Assembly (NCBI GenBank): GCA_020072845.1
Contig: JAIQGF010000016.1
Span: 62,001 to 126,000, forward strand
Origin: Terriglobia bacterium
GTDB taxonomy: Bacteria; Acidobacteriota; Terriglobia; Terriglobales; Acidobacteriaceae
Length of the DNA stretch: 64,000 bases
Direction: 5' to 3'
Shown here: positions 25,634 to 33,331 of the stretch, piece by piece
Layout: each line of letters starts with the position of its first letter
Position numbering within the stretch: position 1 is the first letter of the stretch
Notes under the pieces: model-generated
What the model was told of the DNA's origin: nothing
Databases searched by the model: none
Seen by the model: only the letters and a program-made list of their open reading frames with translations
Program-made: the position numbers and the translations under genes

Positions 25634-26674
25634 TTACGCCTTCTCGACCGCTGCCGGTTTCTCCTGGCTGATAGCTGAAAGCTGACGGCCGACAGCTTCT
25701 TGTTGCGCCACCCACGCTTTTGCCACCCCGACCGCTAACTGACGTATGCGCGCGATCACCCCCACGCGCTCCGTCACCGAGATCGCCCCGCGCGCATCGA
25801 GAATGTTGAACAGGTGCGAGCACTTCAGGCACAGGTCCAAGGCCGGGAGCACCGGGAACCGGCGAATCTGTTCCCGCAGGTGCGCCGGAAAATCCTCATC
25901 CACGGTGCGCTCTTTCTTCCCTGCTTCTTTCTTCTCCGACGTGAGTTTGGCGAACTCGCTCAGCAGCTCTTTGCACTCGTCCTCGAAAAGCTCCAAGTGC
26001 TTCCACGCGCGGTCCACATCCGCCAGCTCGAAGTTGTACACCGAGAACTGCAACTCGTCGGCCAGGCGCACGTCGCCGTAGGTGACCTCTTCACCCGTCT
26101 TGGGATCGCGTGCCCAAACAATCTCGTAAATGGAATTCACGTCCTGCAGGAAGGCCGCGATGCGCTCCAGCCCGTAGGTCAACTCCGCCGAAATCGGGTC
26201 GAGATCAATCTGGCCGCACTGCTGAAAGTAGGTGAACTGCGTGATTTCCAGGCCATCGAGCATCACCTGCCAGCCGATTCCCCACGCGCCCAGCGTCGGC
26301 GACTCCCAGTTGTCTTCTTCAAACTTGATGTCGTGCTGGCGCAGATCAATTCCGATCGCCTCCAGCGACTTCAGGTAGAGCTCCTGCACGTCTTCAGGTG
26401 GAGGTTTAAGGATTACCTGTAACTGCGTGTGTTTATAGAGGCGATTAGGATTCTCGCCGTAGCGCCCGTCGGCCGGGCGGCGCGACGGCTGCACGTACGC
26501 CACCCGGTACGGCTGCGGCCCCAGCACGCGCAGGAAAGTCTCCGGCGCCATGGTGCCCGCGCCGACTTCCAAATCATGCGGCTGCTGCAGCACGCATCCG
26601 TAGTCGGCAAAGAAATTCGACAGCCGCAGGATGAGCTCCTGAAACGTGGGCGCGTTTTGTTTCTGCTGTGGCAT
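25634..26674 (-). CDS. glyQ: Glycyl-tRNA synthetase, alpha subunit, with C-terminal extension
   Basis: A 346-residue alpha subunit carrying the catalytic core: [13 protein letters not shown] at the N-terminus, [44 protein letters not shown], and [25 protein letters not shown]. The family is normally about 290-300 residues. Here an internal Lys/Glu-rich segment ([18 protein letters not shown]) and the C-terminal tail add length. The tail segment [12 protein letters not shown] is encoded by heptad repeat DNA (25666-25698), so it seems acquired by read-through into a repeat. It lies 12 nt downstream of recO, in operon arrangement. Confidence 0.93.
   Translation of the reverse strand: MPQQKQNAPTFQELILRLSNFFADYGCVLQQPHDLEVGAGTMAPETFLRVLGPQPYRVAYVQPSRRPADGRYGENPNRLYKHTQLQVILKPPPEDVQELYLKSLEAIGIDLRQHDIKFEEDNWESPTLGAWGIGWQVMLDGLEITQFTYFQQCGQIDLDPISAELTYGLERIAAFLQDVNSIYEIVWARDPKTGEEVTYGDVRLADELQFSVYNFELADVDRAWKHLELFEDECKELLSEFAKLTSEKKEAGKKERTVDEDFPAHLREQIRRFPVLPALDLCLKCSHLFNILDARGAISVTERVGVIARIRQLAVGVAKAWVAQQEAVGRQLSAISQEKPAAVEKA
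25666..25698 (-). repeat. Heptad repeat R5 inside the glyQ 3' end
   Basis: Units GCTGATA, GCTGAAA, GCTGACG, GCCGACA, GCTT follow each other with period 7 and encode the GRQLSAI part of the glyQ C-terminus. They are the same class of degenerate heptads seen at stop codons elsewhere in the window. Confidence 0.75.
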
Positions 26675-26685
26675 TTAGCTCTTAG

Positions 26686-27426
26686 CTACTGAAGTTTTTC
26701 CAGCATTGTCGCCGTCACCAGCTTCTTCTCCAGATGCCGCTCCAAAATCTGGATCACGAACTTCCGCAAATCGGTGCCCTTCGACTTCGGCCACACCTGC
26801 TGCGCCATCGTTTCCACCGGCGAGCGAAACATCTCCGCCGCCAGCGCCCGCGATTCCGGCGTCATTTCGCTCGACGCCAGGCGCTTGTCACTCTGGCACA
26901 TCAGGCCGTCCACCAGCGCGTGGTAGAAGGCGCGGTTTCCGTCCAGAGCCGCGCCGCAAACCACGCATTCACCAAGCTCCGGCAAAAATCCGACCAGCCG
27001 CGTCAACCACAGTTCGAAATAGGTCAGCGGCATCCAGATGGCGTCCGCGCGCAGCGACCGCAGCACCGAGACCGTGAGCCGGAAGATCGCGTCATTGGCC
27101 TCGCGGTCGGGCAGCAATTCATCCAGCAATTCCGCAATGTGTCCCAGCGCCACCGCCCGCGGATAATCCACCGCGCTGGTCAGCGGCGACTCCAGGATCT
27201 CGCAGGAATCAATGCGCGCCAGTTCCTGCCGCTCCCGGTCCTCGTAATACAGCTTGACCAACGTCAGCGGCTCCAGCGCGCCGCCGAACCGCCGCTTCGA
27301 CTTCTTCGCCGAACGCGCCACCCCGCGCACCTTGCCTTCGGCGCGCGTGAAAAACGTCACCAGCAGGTCGGCCTCGCGCAGCGGATAGCTGCGCAACACC
27401 ACCGCCTCGGAATCCTTGAGCGGCAT
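26686..27426 (-). CDS. recO: DNA repair protein RecO
   Basis: A 246-residue protein with the RecO layout: an OB-fold N-terminus (SEAVVLRSYPLREADLLVTFFTR and GKVRGVARSAKKSKRRFGGALEPL), then a helical C-terminal part with a metal-binding-like CVVCGAALDGN and a later LMCQSD segment. RecO loads RecA onto SSB-coated DNA in gap repair together with RecR. It opens the recO-glyQ-glyS-ppdK run; the spacing to glyQ is 11 nt. Confidence 0.9.
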   Translation of the reverse strand: MPLKDSEAVVLRSYPLREADLLVTFFTRAEGKVRGVARSAKKSKRRFGGALEPLTLVKLYYEDRERQELARIDSCEILESPLTSAVDYPRAVALGHIAELLDELLPDREANDAIFRLTVSVLRSLRADAIWMPLTYFELWLTRLVGFLPELGECVVCGAALDGNRAFYHALVDGLMCQSDKRLASSEMTPESRALAAEMFRSPVETMAQQVWPKSKGTDLRKFVIQILERHLEKKLVTATMLEKLQ

Positions 27427-27515
27427 AGGGCTTCGACCGGCTAACGCGCCTGTTCGAGCGAGGACAAACGATGATTCTAACTGACGCGCGCAGGGAGGGA
27501 AAGCGGGCTGAGGGT

Positions 27516-27573
27516 GGCTGGTAGCTGGTCGCTCGCAGCTCGGCTCTATGGCCGAACCTCAGCTACCAGCTAC
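27516..27573. repeat. Repeat module R6: GCTGGTA heptads with an inverted arm
   Basis: Units GCTGGTA, GCTGGTC, GCTCGCA and GCTCGG run at 27518-27543. The inverted arm CAGCTACCAGCTAC lies at 27559-27572. The module is next to the ferredoxin terminator, between the ferredoxin stop and the recO start. Confidence 0.75.
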
Positions 27574-27574
27574 G

Positions 27575-27613
27575 AAAAAAGAACGGCGCGCCCTCGGCGT
27601 GAGGTGCGCGCCG
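27575..27613 (-). terminator. Rho-independent terminator after the ferredoxin gene
   Basis: On the minus strand CGGCGCGC and GCGCGCCG pair across a 14-nt loop and are followed by TTCTTTTTT. It lies 20 nt after the ferredoxin stop and directly borders repeat module R6. Confidence 0.8.
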
Positions 27614-27633
27614 CCGTGAACTTGAAAATCTGC

Positions 27634-27903
27634 TTACGCCGGGGTGCGGCCGTAGTACGCCGCATTGCGCTCGGCAAACGCTTTCCACTTGTCCGGCAGG
27701 TCATCGAGCGCGAAGATCGCCGACACCGGGCACACCGGCACGCAGGCGCCGCAGTCAATGCATTCCACCGGATCGATGTACAGCATTTCCTCGCCGGCAT
27801 GCGCCGGTTCATCTTTCTTGGGGTGGATGCAGTCCACCGGGCAAGCATCGACGCAGGCCGTGTCCTTGGTGCCGATGCAGGGTTCCGCGATTACGTATGC
27901 CAT
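27634..27903 (-). CDS. Ferredoxin with 3Fe-4S/4Fe-4S cluster motifs
   Basis: An 89-residue ferredoxin with a first Cys-rich loop EPCIGTKDTACVDACPVDCI and a second CIDCGACVPVCPVSAI. The first loop has the C-x7-C-x3-CP spacing typical of seven-iron ferredoxins (one 3Fe-4S, one 4Fe-4S) such as FdxA. The C-terminal tail PDKWKAFAERN is also family-typical. It is a single-gene unit with its own terminator. The electron partner is not evident. Confidence 0.92.
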   Translation of the reverse strand: MAYVIAEPCIGTKDTACVDACPVDCIHPKKDEPAHAGEEMLYIDPVECIDCGACVPVCPVSAIFALDDLPDKWKAFAERNAAYYGRTPA

Positions 27904-28044
27904 TTCTGTCTCTCCCCTCGGTCCTGGGTATTAGAAAGAATTTATCTGAACGGGTGATTTTAGCCAAGCCCCACCCGCTCTGGCGAACCTAATATTGTCC
28001 GCCGCTACTCCCGTTCTCGTCCGTGACTTAAGTCACGCCCGGAA

Positions 28045-30123
28045 TCATGCTGAGACCGCTTCTCTCTCCGCCGCCGCTTCGTACTCCGTGATATACCCCG
28101 CCACGGCGCTCGCGGCCACGGTCAGCGGGCTGGCAAGATACATCTGCCCCGGGCCGCTGCGTCCCGGAAAATTGCGGTTCTGCGCGCTTATCACCACCTG
28201 GTCGGGACGGGTGGAAACTCCCGGTCCGGCGTTGATGCAGGCCCCGCAACTAGGCTCGATCACGATGGCGCCCGCCTGCTTGAACACCTCCAGGTAGCCC
28301 TGCCGCACGCAGTAATCGCGCGTCTCCTGCGACCCGAACTGGATGTAGAACTTCACCGAGCCGGCCACGCGCCTGCCCTGCTTGAGCGCCTGCGCGAGCA
28401 CACGCGCGTACATGTCCATGTCTTCGTTCTTGCCGGCGGTGCAGGTACCGCCGTAGGCGATCTCGATCGGCACCGGCGTGTTCAGGTCGCGCACGAACTT
28501 GCCGTTGCCGGGATCGCCGGGGGTGGCAACCATGGGATAGATTTCTTTGGCGTTCATTGCGATGACGTGGGCGTACTCGGCATCGGAATCGCTTTGCAAG
28601 CCGGCAACCAGCTTCTGTGCTTGGGCACCGTCCATGCCGCGCCGCTCCACCAGGAAGTCCACCACCTTCTCATCGGGCGCGACGATGCCGGTAAACCCGC
28701 CGATTTCCGCCGCCATGTTGGTCAGCGTCGCGCGCTCATCCACGCTCAACTCTTCCACCGCTTCGCCGGCATACTCGATCACCTTGGCCAGCGCCTTGCC
28801 GCTGCGCACGTAATCCATGGCGAGGATGGCGAGGATGAAGTCCTTGGCGGTGACGTTCGGCTTGCGCCTGCCGCGGATCACCACTTTCACCGATTCCGGC
28901 ACCTTGACCCGCACATCTTTCGTGATCCAGGAATTGAAGACATCGGTGGTGCCGATGCCGAAGGCGATGCAGCCCATGGCGCCGACGTGCGGCGTGTGCG
29001 AGTCCGAGCCGACGTTCACCTGGCCCGGCAGTGCGTAGGTTTCCAGCATCACCGAGTGGCAGATGCCCTCGCTGCCCTTGCGGTCCTTGAGCTCGCCGTG
29101 AAGCTGGATGCCCTGGTCCTTGGCAAAGTCCTGCTGCTTGAATTTGAGCTGCGTCGCCAGGTCCAGCAGGCCCATCTTGCGCTTTTCTTCCGACATCACC
29201 TCGTCAAGAAACGTCAGATGATCGCGGAAAAATTTGATGGAGTCGCGATCGTTCACCGGCACGCCCTTGCCGACGAAGTGCTCGTAGAAGATCGCCGCCA
29301 TCGGGGTGACGTACTCGTGCGAGAAGCGCAGGTCCACGCGGGTGAAACCGGTATCGCCAGGCTTGACGGCCGGCGGTCGATTGTCGACGGTCGATGGCCC
29401 GGAACCTGTCGACTGTCGACCGTCGACCGTCGACGGCCTGTTCACCATGTGCCGCGCGAGAATCTTCTCCGATATCGTCATCGGACGCGCCTTGGTTGTA
29501 ATCGGCGGCACGGAAACTTTGGACTGCATGCGCGCGACGTTGAACGGAAACAACCCGCCGTACTCGATGACCTGGCGCGTAATCTCGTCCTCGCCCTGGG
29601 TAAACACGGAGAGCGGAATTTCTTCGCCGCGGCGGATGCAGTCAATCAGCGAAAAATCGGTGGAGGTTAGCACGCCCAGGTTCTGGCAGTTCTGCTTGTA
29701 GATGCGCTCGATGTTTTCCGCGATCACCAACTGAATTCCCGCCGACCGCTCGGCGTAGGGCGATTGCTCGCGGCTGGAACCCTTGCCACGCCGCTTTCCG
29801 CTCACCGCCGCGACGAATCCGCCCTGCTTGACGTCGCTGCGCTTGATCGGCGTTTCGCTGCCGCACTTCAGGCCGGTGTAGGGAAATTCGCCGAGCGTCT
29901 CATCGAAAAAGAAGCAGATGTGCGCGGGCGTGATCTCGTCGGTGGAGATGTCGTCGCGCAGCTTGGGATTTTTTTCCGGATGCGCCGTGTCCCACGGCAG
30001 GTCCCACCCCGCAAGCTGTTTGCGGATGAGCTCAGGATCTTCGGTCAGAAACAGGATTCGTCCCTGCAACCGTACCTGCTGCGGACGCTTTTCAATCTTG
30101 CGTTCCAGGAGTGACTTGATCAC
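28045..30123 (-). CDS. Aconitase-family enzyme, swivel domain first, with repeat-derived insertion
   Basis: A 692-residue hydro-lyase of the aconitase/isopropylmalate dehydratase superfamily. The swivel (LeuD-like) domain comes first, with GKRRGKGSSREQSPYAERSAGI and NLGVLTS, then the catalytic (LeuC-like) domain from MTISEKILARH. Cluster Cys are in GICHSVML and PSCGACINAGPG. The N-terminus was set at GTG 30123 because GAGGA precedes it and VIKSLLERKIEKRP is family-like; the longer frame looks noncoding. Residues 227-252 are a repeat-encoded insertion between ILARHM and VKPGDTGF, where relatives have only a short linker. The domain order recalls AcnB; the substrate (citrate, homocitrate or another acid) is not determined by the sequence. 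Confidence 0.85.
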   Translation of the reverse strand: MIKSLLERKIEKRPQQVRLQGRILFLTEDPELIRKQLAGWDLPWDTAHPEKNPKLRDDISTDEITPAHICFFFDETLGEFPYTGLKCGSETPIKRSDVKQGGFVAAVSGKRRGKGSSREQSPYAERSAGIQLVIAENIERIYKQNCQNLGVLTSTDFSLIDCIRRGEEIPLSVFTQGEDEITRQVIEYGGLFPFNVARMQSKVSVPPITTKARPMTISEKILARHMVNRPSTVDGRQSTGSGPSTVDNRPPAVKPGDTGFTRVDLRFSHEYVTPMAAIFYEHFVGKGVPVNDRDSIKFFRDHLTFLDEVMSEEKRKMGLLDLATQLKFKQQDFAKDQGIQLHGELKDRKGSEGICHSVMLETYALPGQVNVGSDSHTPHVGAMGCIAFGIGTTDVFNSWITKDVRVKVPESVKVVIRGRRKPNVTAKDFILAILAMDYVRSGKALAKVIEYAGEAVEELSVDERATLTNMAAEIGGFTGIVAPDEKVVDFLVERRGMDGAQAQKLVAGLQSDSDAEYAHVIAMNAKEIYPMVATPGDPGNGKFVRDLNTPVPIEIAYGGTCTAGKNEDMDMYARVLAQALKQGRRVAGSVKFYIQFGSQETRDYCVRQGYLEVFKQAGAIVIEPSCGACINAGPGVSTRPDQVVISAQNRNFPGRSGPGQMYLASPLTVAASAVAGYITEYEAAAEREAVSA
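29368..29445 (-). repeat. Heptad repeat R7 inserted in frame in the aconitase-family gene
   Basis: Two arms of degenerate GTCGACN heptads (about 29374-29395 and 29408-29437) with a GC-rich centre lie in the coding sequence and encode 26 residues with the pattern STVDGRQST/PSTVDNRP. The length is exactly 78 nt, so the frame is kept. GTCGAC is self-complementary, so each arm can also pair with itself. Confidence 0.85.
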
Positions 30124-30276
30124 GTGGCCATCCTCAAAAACCGCTGATAAACATTTTACGCTGCACCAAGGTTTGTGGCTCACGGAAGTGTGTGACAAGG
30201 CATTTTGGCGCGCGCGTTCCGCTAGCGATCGTGCCACAATGCACAACTGTCATCCGCACGCGAGCGGGGTACGACC

Positions 30277-31407
30277 TTGAGAAGTGCACTGTTAGTGGCC
30301 GTTGTGCTCACTGCCCTTTCTGCCAGCGGGCAGGATAGTGCCTGCAGCGAAATCAATGCGGCGAAAGCGAAGACGTACGGCTTTCACCCGACACAGGTCG
30401 ACCAGAAAACCAGAGAAGCCAAGTCTAAAGCGATGGATTCGTTCTGGTTGCTGGTGAAGAGCAAAGGACGCGGCGGCCAAGAGTGCCTAAAGCAACTGCT
30501 CACCACGGAAACCAAGGACCAGTTTTTCCTCTTCGATGGCGCGTCTCTTCTGCTTTCGTTGGATGGTTCCGAAGCCAGCCTGACGACAGTCACTGACGCC
30601 GTTCAGCGCACCGACATGGCTGAAGTAGATTTTGCGGGTTATATGCGATTGACGCTGCAACTTGCGTCCCGGGGCGCCGACACCGGCCCACTGGTACTAC
30701 GCTATCTACGCCAGGAAAATCCTGTCGCCAATGCCCCGGCGCACGCCATGAGCTTCGACCGCAACATGGCTGCGATTCTGCTGTTCGGCAGCATGCGACC
30801 CGAGATGGTAGACCGTTATGCCATCCCTGCGCTCACTGATCCGGACACGAATGTGCGCGCTGCAGTGGCGATTGCGGTCGCGATCAATATGACGGAAAAC
30901 AGTTTCAAAGCGCTGCAAGCATTTCAATTGGGGCAAATTCCGGAGCAGGTCCGGAAGCAGTTGGTGCTTTATCGTACGTACACGCCACTGAAATTCGCTG
31001 GCGAGAGGCCGACGTTCTCGCGAGAGCAGGTCTTGAAAGTGATTCGTCGCGTTCCGCACACCGAGGAAGAATTCGAAGCCGTATCGACTCAGTACTCGAA
31101 GATTCTGGAGGAGCGCGAGAAGTCCGAACCAAAGATGGATCCGCACGACACTAAGGCGCTAGCGGCAAGCGTAAACCGCCACGTGGAAGAAGACGAGCCC
31201 TATTTCGGAATCGCAGGAGCGAAGAAATTTCTGCAGAGCGCGGTGCTGACTCTAGGTGAGCAAGACTTGCCTGAACTGCGCGAAGCGCGCCGCAAGTCGG
31301 TGCACGGTCTGTCCGATGAGACAATGTACGAGTATTTTGCTTACACGCAGGTGATCGAAGGAATCATCAACCGCCTCGACCTGTACAAGAACTATCGCTT
31401 GCACTAG
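30277..31407 (+). CDS. Exported hypothetical protein with HEAT-like helical body
   Basis: A 376-residue protein starting with TTG at 30277; the signal peptide SALLVAVVLTALSASGQ follows immediately. The mature part is helical, with LTDPDTNVRAAVAIAVAINMTENSF resembling a HEAT-type repeat used for protein contacts. I do not recognise the family beyond this. It is divergent from the aconitase-family gene, 153 nt away from the chosen GTG, and convergent with the cupin gene. Confidence 0.6.
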   Translation: MRSALLVAVVLTALSASGQDSACSEINAAKAKTYGFHPTQVDQKTREAKSKAMDSFWLLVKSKGRGGQECLKQLLTTETKDQFFLFDGASLLLSLDGSEASLTTVTDAVQRTDMAEVDFAGYMRLTLQLASRGADTGPLVLRYLRQENPVANAPAHAMSFDRNMAAILLFGSMRPEMVDRYAIPALTDPDTNVRAAVAIAVAINMTENSFKALQAFQLGQIPEQVRKQLVLYRTYTPLKFAGERPTFSREQVLKVIRRVPHTEEEFEAVSTQYSKILEEREKSEPKMDPHDTKALAASVNRHVEEDEPYFGIAGAKKFLQSAVLTLGEQDLPELREARRKSVHGLSDETMYEYFAYTQVIEGIINRLDLYKNYRLH

Positions 31408-31416
31408 CCTGTCGGC

Positions 31417-31779
31417 CTATTCGTCCCGGTGCACGGTTTCGATGGCGAATGCCGGCAAGCACACGGCGATGTACTCCGCACCGTCCGCTTCCGGCGTTGA
31501 ATACCTGATCCACTCGCCCTTATGAGCGATCACCGCCTGGCCGGCGCGCACGTCGAGGTGACCGCCCTGGTGCTCGACCCGCAGCAGACCGCGCAGCACG
31601 ATGGTGTATTCGTCGAACTCCGGCGTCTGGCCCGGTTCCTGCCAGCCCGCCGGACTGCGCATGTGAGCAACGCTGACCGGCGAGGTCTTCGAATTCACGC
31701 GGCCAATGTATTCATCAATCAGCTTGGGCTTGTTTCCGGCGGCCGTGATGCGGGTGGGTTGGGGAATCAATGTGGGCAT
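31417..31779 (-). CDS. Small cupin-domain protein
   Basis: A 120-residue single cupin. The core motif region is TPEFDEYTIVLRGLLRVEHQGGHLDVRAGQAVIAHKGEWIRYSTPE; the usual His/Glu metal ligands are partly replaced, with E and H in FDEYTIVL and VEHQG. The family includes many metal-binding regulators and enzymes; function is unclear. It is transcribed from a region carrying three small hairpins. Confidence 0.75.
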   Translation of the reverse strand: MPTLIPQPTRITAAGNKPKLIDEYIGRVNSKTSPVSVAHMRSPAGWQEPGQTPEFDEYTIVLRGLLRVEHQGGHLDVRAGQAVIAHKGEWIRYSTPEADGAEYIAVCLPAFAIETVHRDE

Positions 31780-31824
31780 GCGACATCAGCATACAACCTG
31801 CGAATCAGAATTGCGGCGCTTGCG

Positions 31825-31962
31825 ATTCTGTCGCCCGCTGAAGCGGGCTCGCCATCGTAGCTTCAGCGTACCCACGGCTTACGCCGTGGGCTACAGATTC
31901 TGTCGCTCGCTGAGCGAGCTAAAATCCGCGTTCATCAGCGTTAATCTGTGGCCGATTGGCTA
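31825..31962. repeat. Repeat cluster R8: three hairpins and a tandem arm near suhB stop
   Basis: ATTCTGTCGC followed by a GCCCGCT/AGCGGGC hairpin (about 31825-31848) is repeated at 31896-31918 with a GCTCGCTGAGCGAGC hairpin. Between them is a perfect GCCCACGGCGTAAGCCGTGGG-class hairpin (31868-31894). A CCGCGTTCATCAGCGTTAATC arm lies at 31926-31947, close to the suhB stop. The whole fills the 190-nt gap between the cupin gene start and suhB stop. Confidence 0.75.
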
Positions 31963-31969
31963 ATTTTTT

Positions 31970-32815
31970 CTATTCCGGCTTGCGCGCGGCGGCGTACTCC
32001 GCCGGGCTGGGCAATTCTTCCAGCCCGCGTCCGGCAAGAATGTCTTCCATAATCCTGACGAAGTCGGCGTGCACCAGGCTGTTGGTGGCCAGGGTTTCGC
32101 GGCTGTCGAGGCGCCACGGGCCGCCGGTCATGTCGGTAATGGCGCCGCCGGCTTCTTCCACCAGCAGGGCGCCCGCCGCGGTGTCCCACGGGTTGAGGTT
32201 GAATTCCCAGAATGCGTCCAGGCGTCCGCTCGCCACCGACGCCAGGTCCAGCGCCGCCGATCCCGCCCGCCGCACGCCGTGCGTCCGGAGCGTGATCTGG
32301 TGATAGAAGTGGATGTTGGGATTCTTGTGGCGCTTGTGGCTGGGAAAGCCGGTGCCGCACAGGCATTCGGCCATGTTGTTGACCTTGGAAACGTGCATGC
32401 GGCGCTGGTTCAGGTAAGCGCCGCTTCCCTTCTCCGCCGCGAACAGTTCATCGCGGGTGGGATCGTAGATGACACCCGCCACGCGCTTGCCCTTGTGTTC
32501 CAGCGCGAGCGAAACGCAGAACACCGGGAAGGCGTGGGCAAAATTCGTGGTGCCGTCCAGCGGATCGATGTACCAGCGGTAGTCGCTGCCGGTCTCGACG
32601 CGCGCGCCTTCTTCGCCGATCAGGTCGTGGCGCGGCCAGCGGGCGCGAATGCGATCGGTGATCAGAGCCTCGCTGCTCCGGTCGGCCTCGGTGACCAGGT
32701 CGACATCGCCCTTGTACTCGAAGCCGATGCGCCGCCGGAAGTGGGTCATCAGCAACGCGCCCGCCTCCCGTGCGATCTCGCTCATGGCAGGAACGAATTG
32801 GTCGGAGGAATGCAA
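31970..32815 (-). CDS. suhB: Inositol monophosphatase family protein
   Basis: A 281-residue protein with the signature motifs: GDVDLVTEADRSSE, GEEGARVE with metal-ligand Glu, WYIDPLDGTTNFAHAFP (the central metal-binding motif 1) and WDTAAGALLVEEAGG (motif 2). The family dephosphorylates inositol phosphates and related sugar phosphates, and SuhB-type members also assist rRNA processing. Substrate cannot be set from sequence. It is followed on the same strand, further upstream, by the Hfq-like gene with repeat module R9 between. Confidence 0.88.
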   Translation of the reverse strand: MHSSDQFVPAMSEIAREAGALLMTHFRRRIGFEYKGDVDLVTEADRSSEALITDRIRARWPRHDLIGEEGARVETGSDYRWYIDPLDGTTNFAHAFPVFCVSLALEHKGKRVAGVIYDPTRDELFAAEKGSGAYLNQRRMHVSKVNNMAECLCGTGFPSHKRHKNPNIHFYHQITLRTHGVRRAGSAALDLASVASGRLDAFWEFNLNPWDTAAGALLVEEAGGAITDMTGGPWRLDSRETLATNSLVHADFVRIMEDILAGRGLEELPSPAEYAAARKPE

Positions 32816-32816
32816 G

Positions 32817-32900
32817 CAGGCTTTAGGCGTTAGGTTTTAGGCGACAATACGGAACGCAGTACCGCGATCCAGTCGCCTAAAGCCCAAAGCCTAACGCCCC
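32817..32900. repeat. Repeat module R9: GCCTAAAG/CTTTAGGC arms between suhB and hfq
   Basis: The left arm GGCTTTAGGCGTTAGG lies at about 32818-32834 and the right arm, its reverse complement with one or two changes, at about 32873-32897. The hfq stop codon (CTA, 32891-32893) is inside the right arm, and the suhB start at 32815 abuts the left arm. The two arms could close a stem around a 28-nt loop. Confidence 0.8.
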
Positions 32901-33187
32901 TCAGGCGCTTTCACCCGTTTCTGCGGCCCGCCGTCCTCGGCGATATACATGATCTCGTGCTTGAAGATAAACAGATTCGGCGCGTCCTCGCGGGTCAGCC
33001 GGATCATGTTCTTGTCGTAATACTCGATCCAGCCCCGCACCACTTCCCCATCGCGGAGCTTCACCTGCACCGGCTTCTGCTTCTCGCCCAGCGCTTTCAG
33101 GTAAGCCGCCTCTTCAAAGGTCTCCTCCGGCGGCGGCGTCTTCGCCTTTTTCAGCGGATTCGAGTTGCCCGGAGTGCGAAATGCCAT
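32891..33187 (-). CDS. hfq: Hfq-like Sm RNA-binding protein with N-terminal extension
   Basis: A 98-residue protein whose central 60 residues form an Sm fold: KPVQVKLRDGEVVRGWIEYYDKNMIRLTREDAPNLFIFKHEIMYIAED. FKHEIMYI occupies the place of the Sm2 motif YKHAIST. The N-terminal 30 residues (PLKKAKTPPPEETFEEAAYL) are charged and not part of canonical Hfq, and the C-terminal tail is short. Hfq-type proteins mediate sRNA-mRNA pairing; whether this one binds U-rich RNA at the canonical site is uncertain. The start was set at the ATG at 33187 (MAFRTPG). Confidence 0.75.
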   Translation of the reverse strand: MAFRTPGNSNPLKKAKTPPPEETFEEAAYLKALGEKQKPVQVKLRDGEVVRGWIEYYDKNMIRLTREDAPNLFIFKHEIMYIAEDGGPQKRVKAPEGR

Positions 33188-33202
33188 GCGGACATTGTAC
33201 AC

Positions 33203-33331
33203 GCGAAGTCGACGGTCGACGGCCGGCAGTCGACGGCCAGAGACAACCTTGCGATCCGGGAGCTGGAAGCAATTTGCTCTTGCCGTAGACGGTAGACCGT
33301 AGACGGTAGACCGTCGACCGTCGACCGTCGG
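33203..33331. repeat. Repeat module R10: GTCGACN and GTAGACN heptads between hfq and the VWA gene
   Basis: At 33207-33237 units GTCGACG/GTCGACG/GCCGGCA/GTCGACG occur; at about 33284-33330 units GTAGACG, GTAGACC, GTAGACG, GTAGACC, GTCGACC, GTCGACC run in perfect register. The VWA stop (CTA, 33332-33334) directly follows the second array. The units are the same GTCGAC class found inside metH and the aconitase-family gene. Confidence 0.85.
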
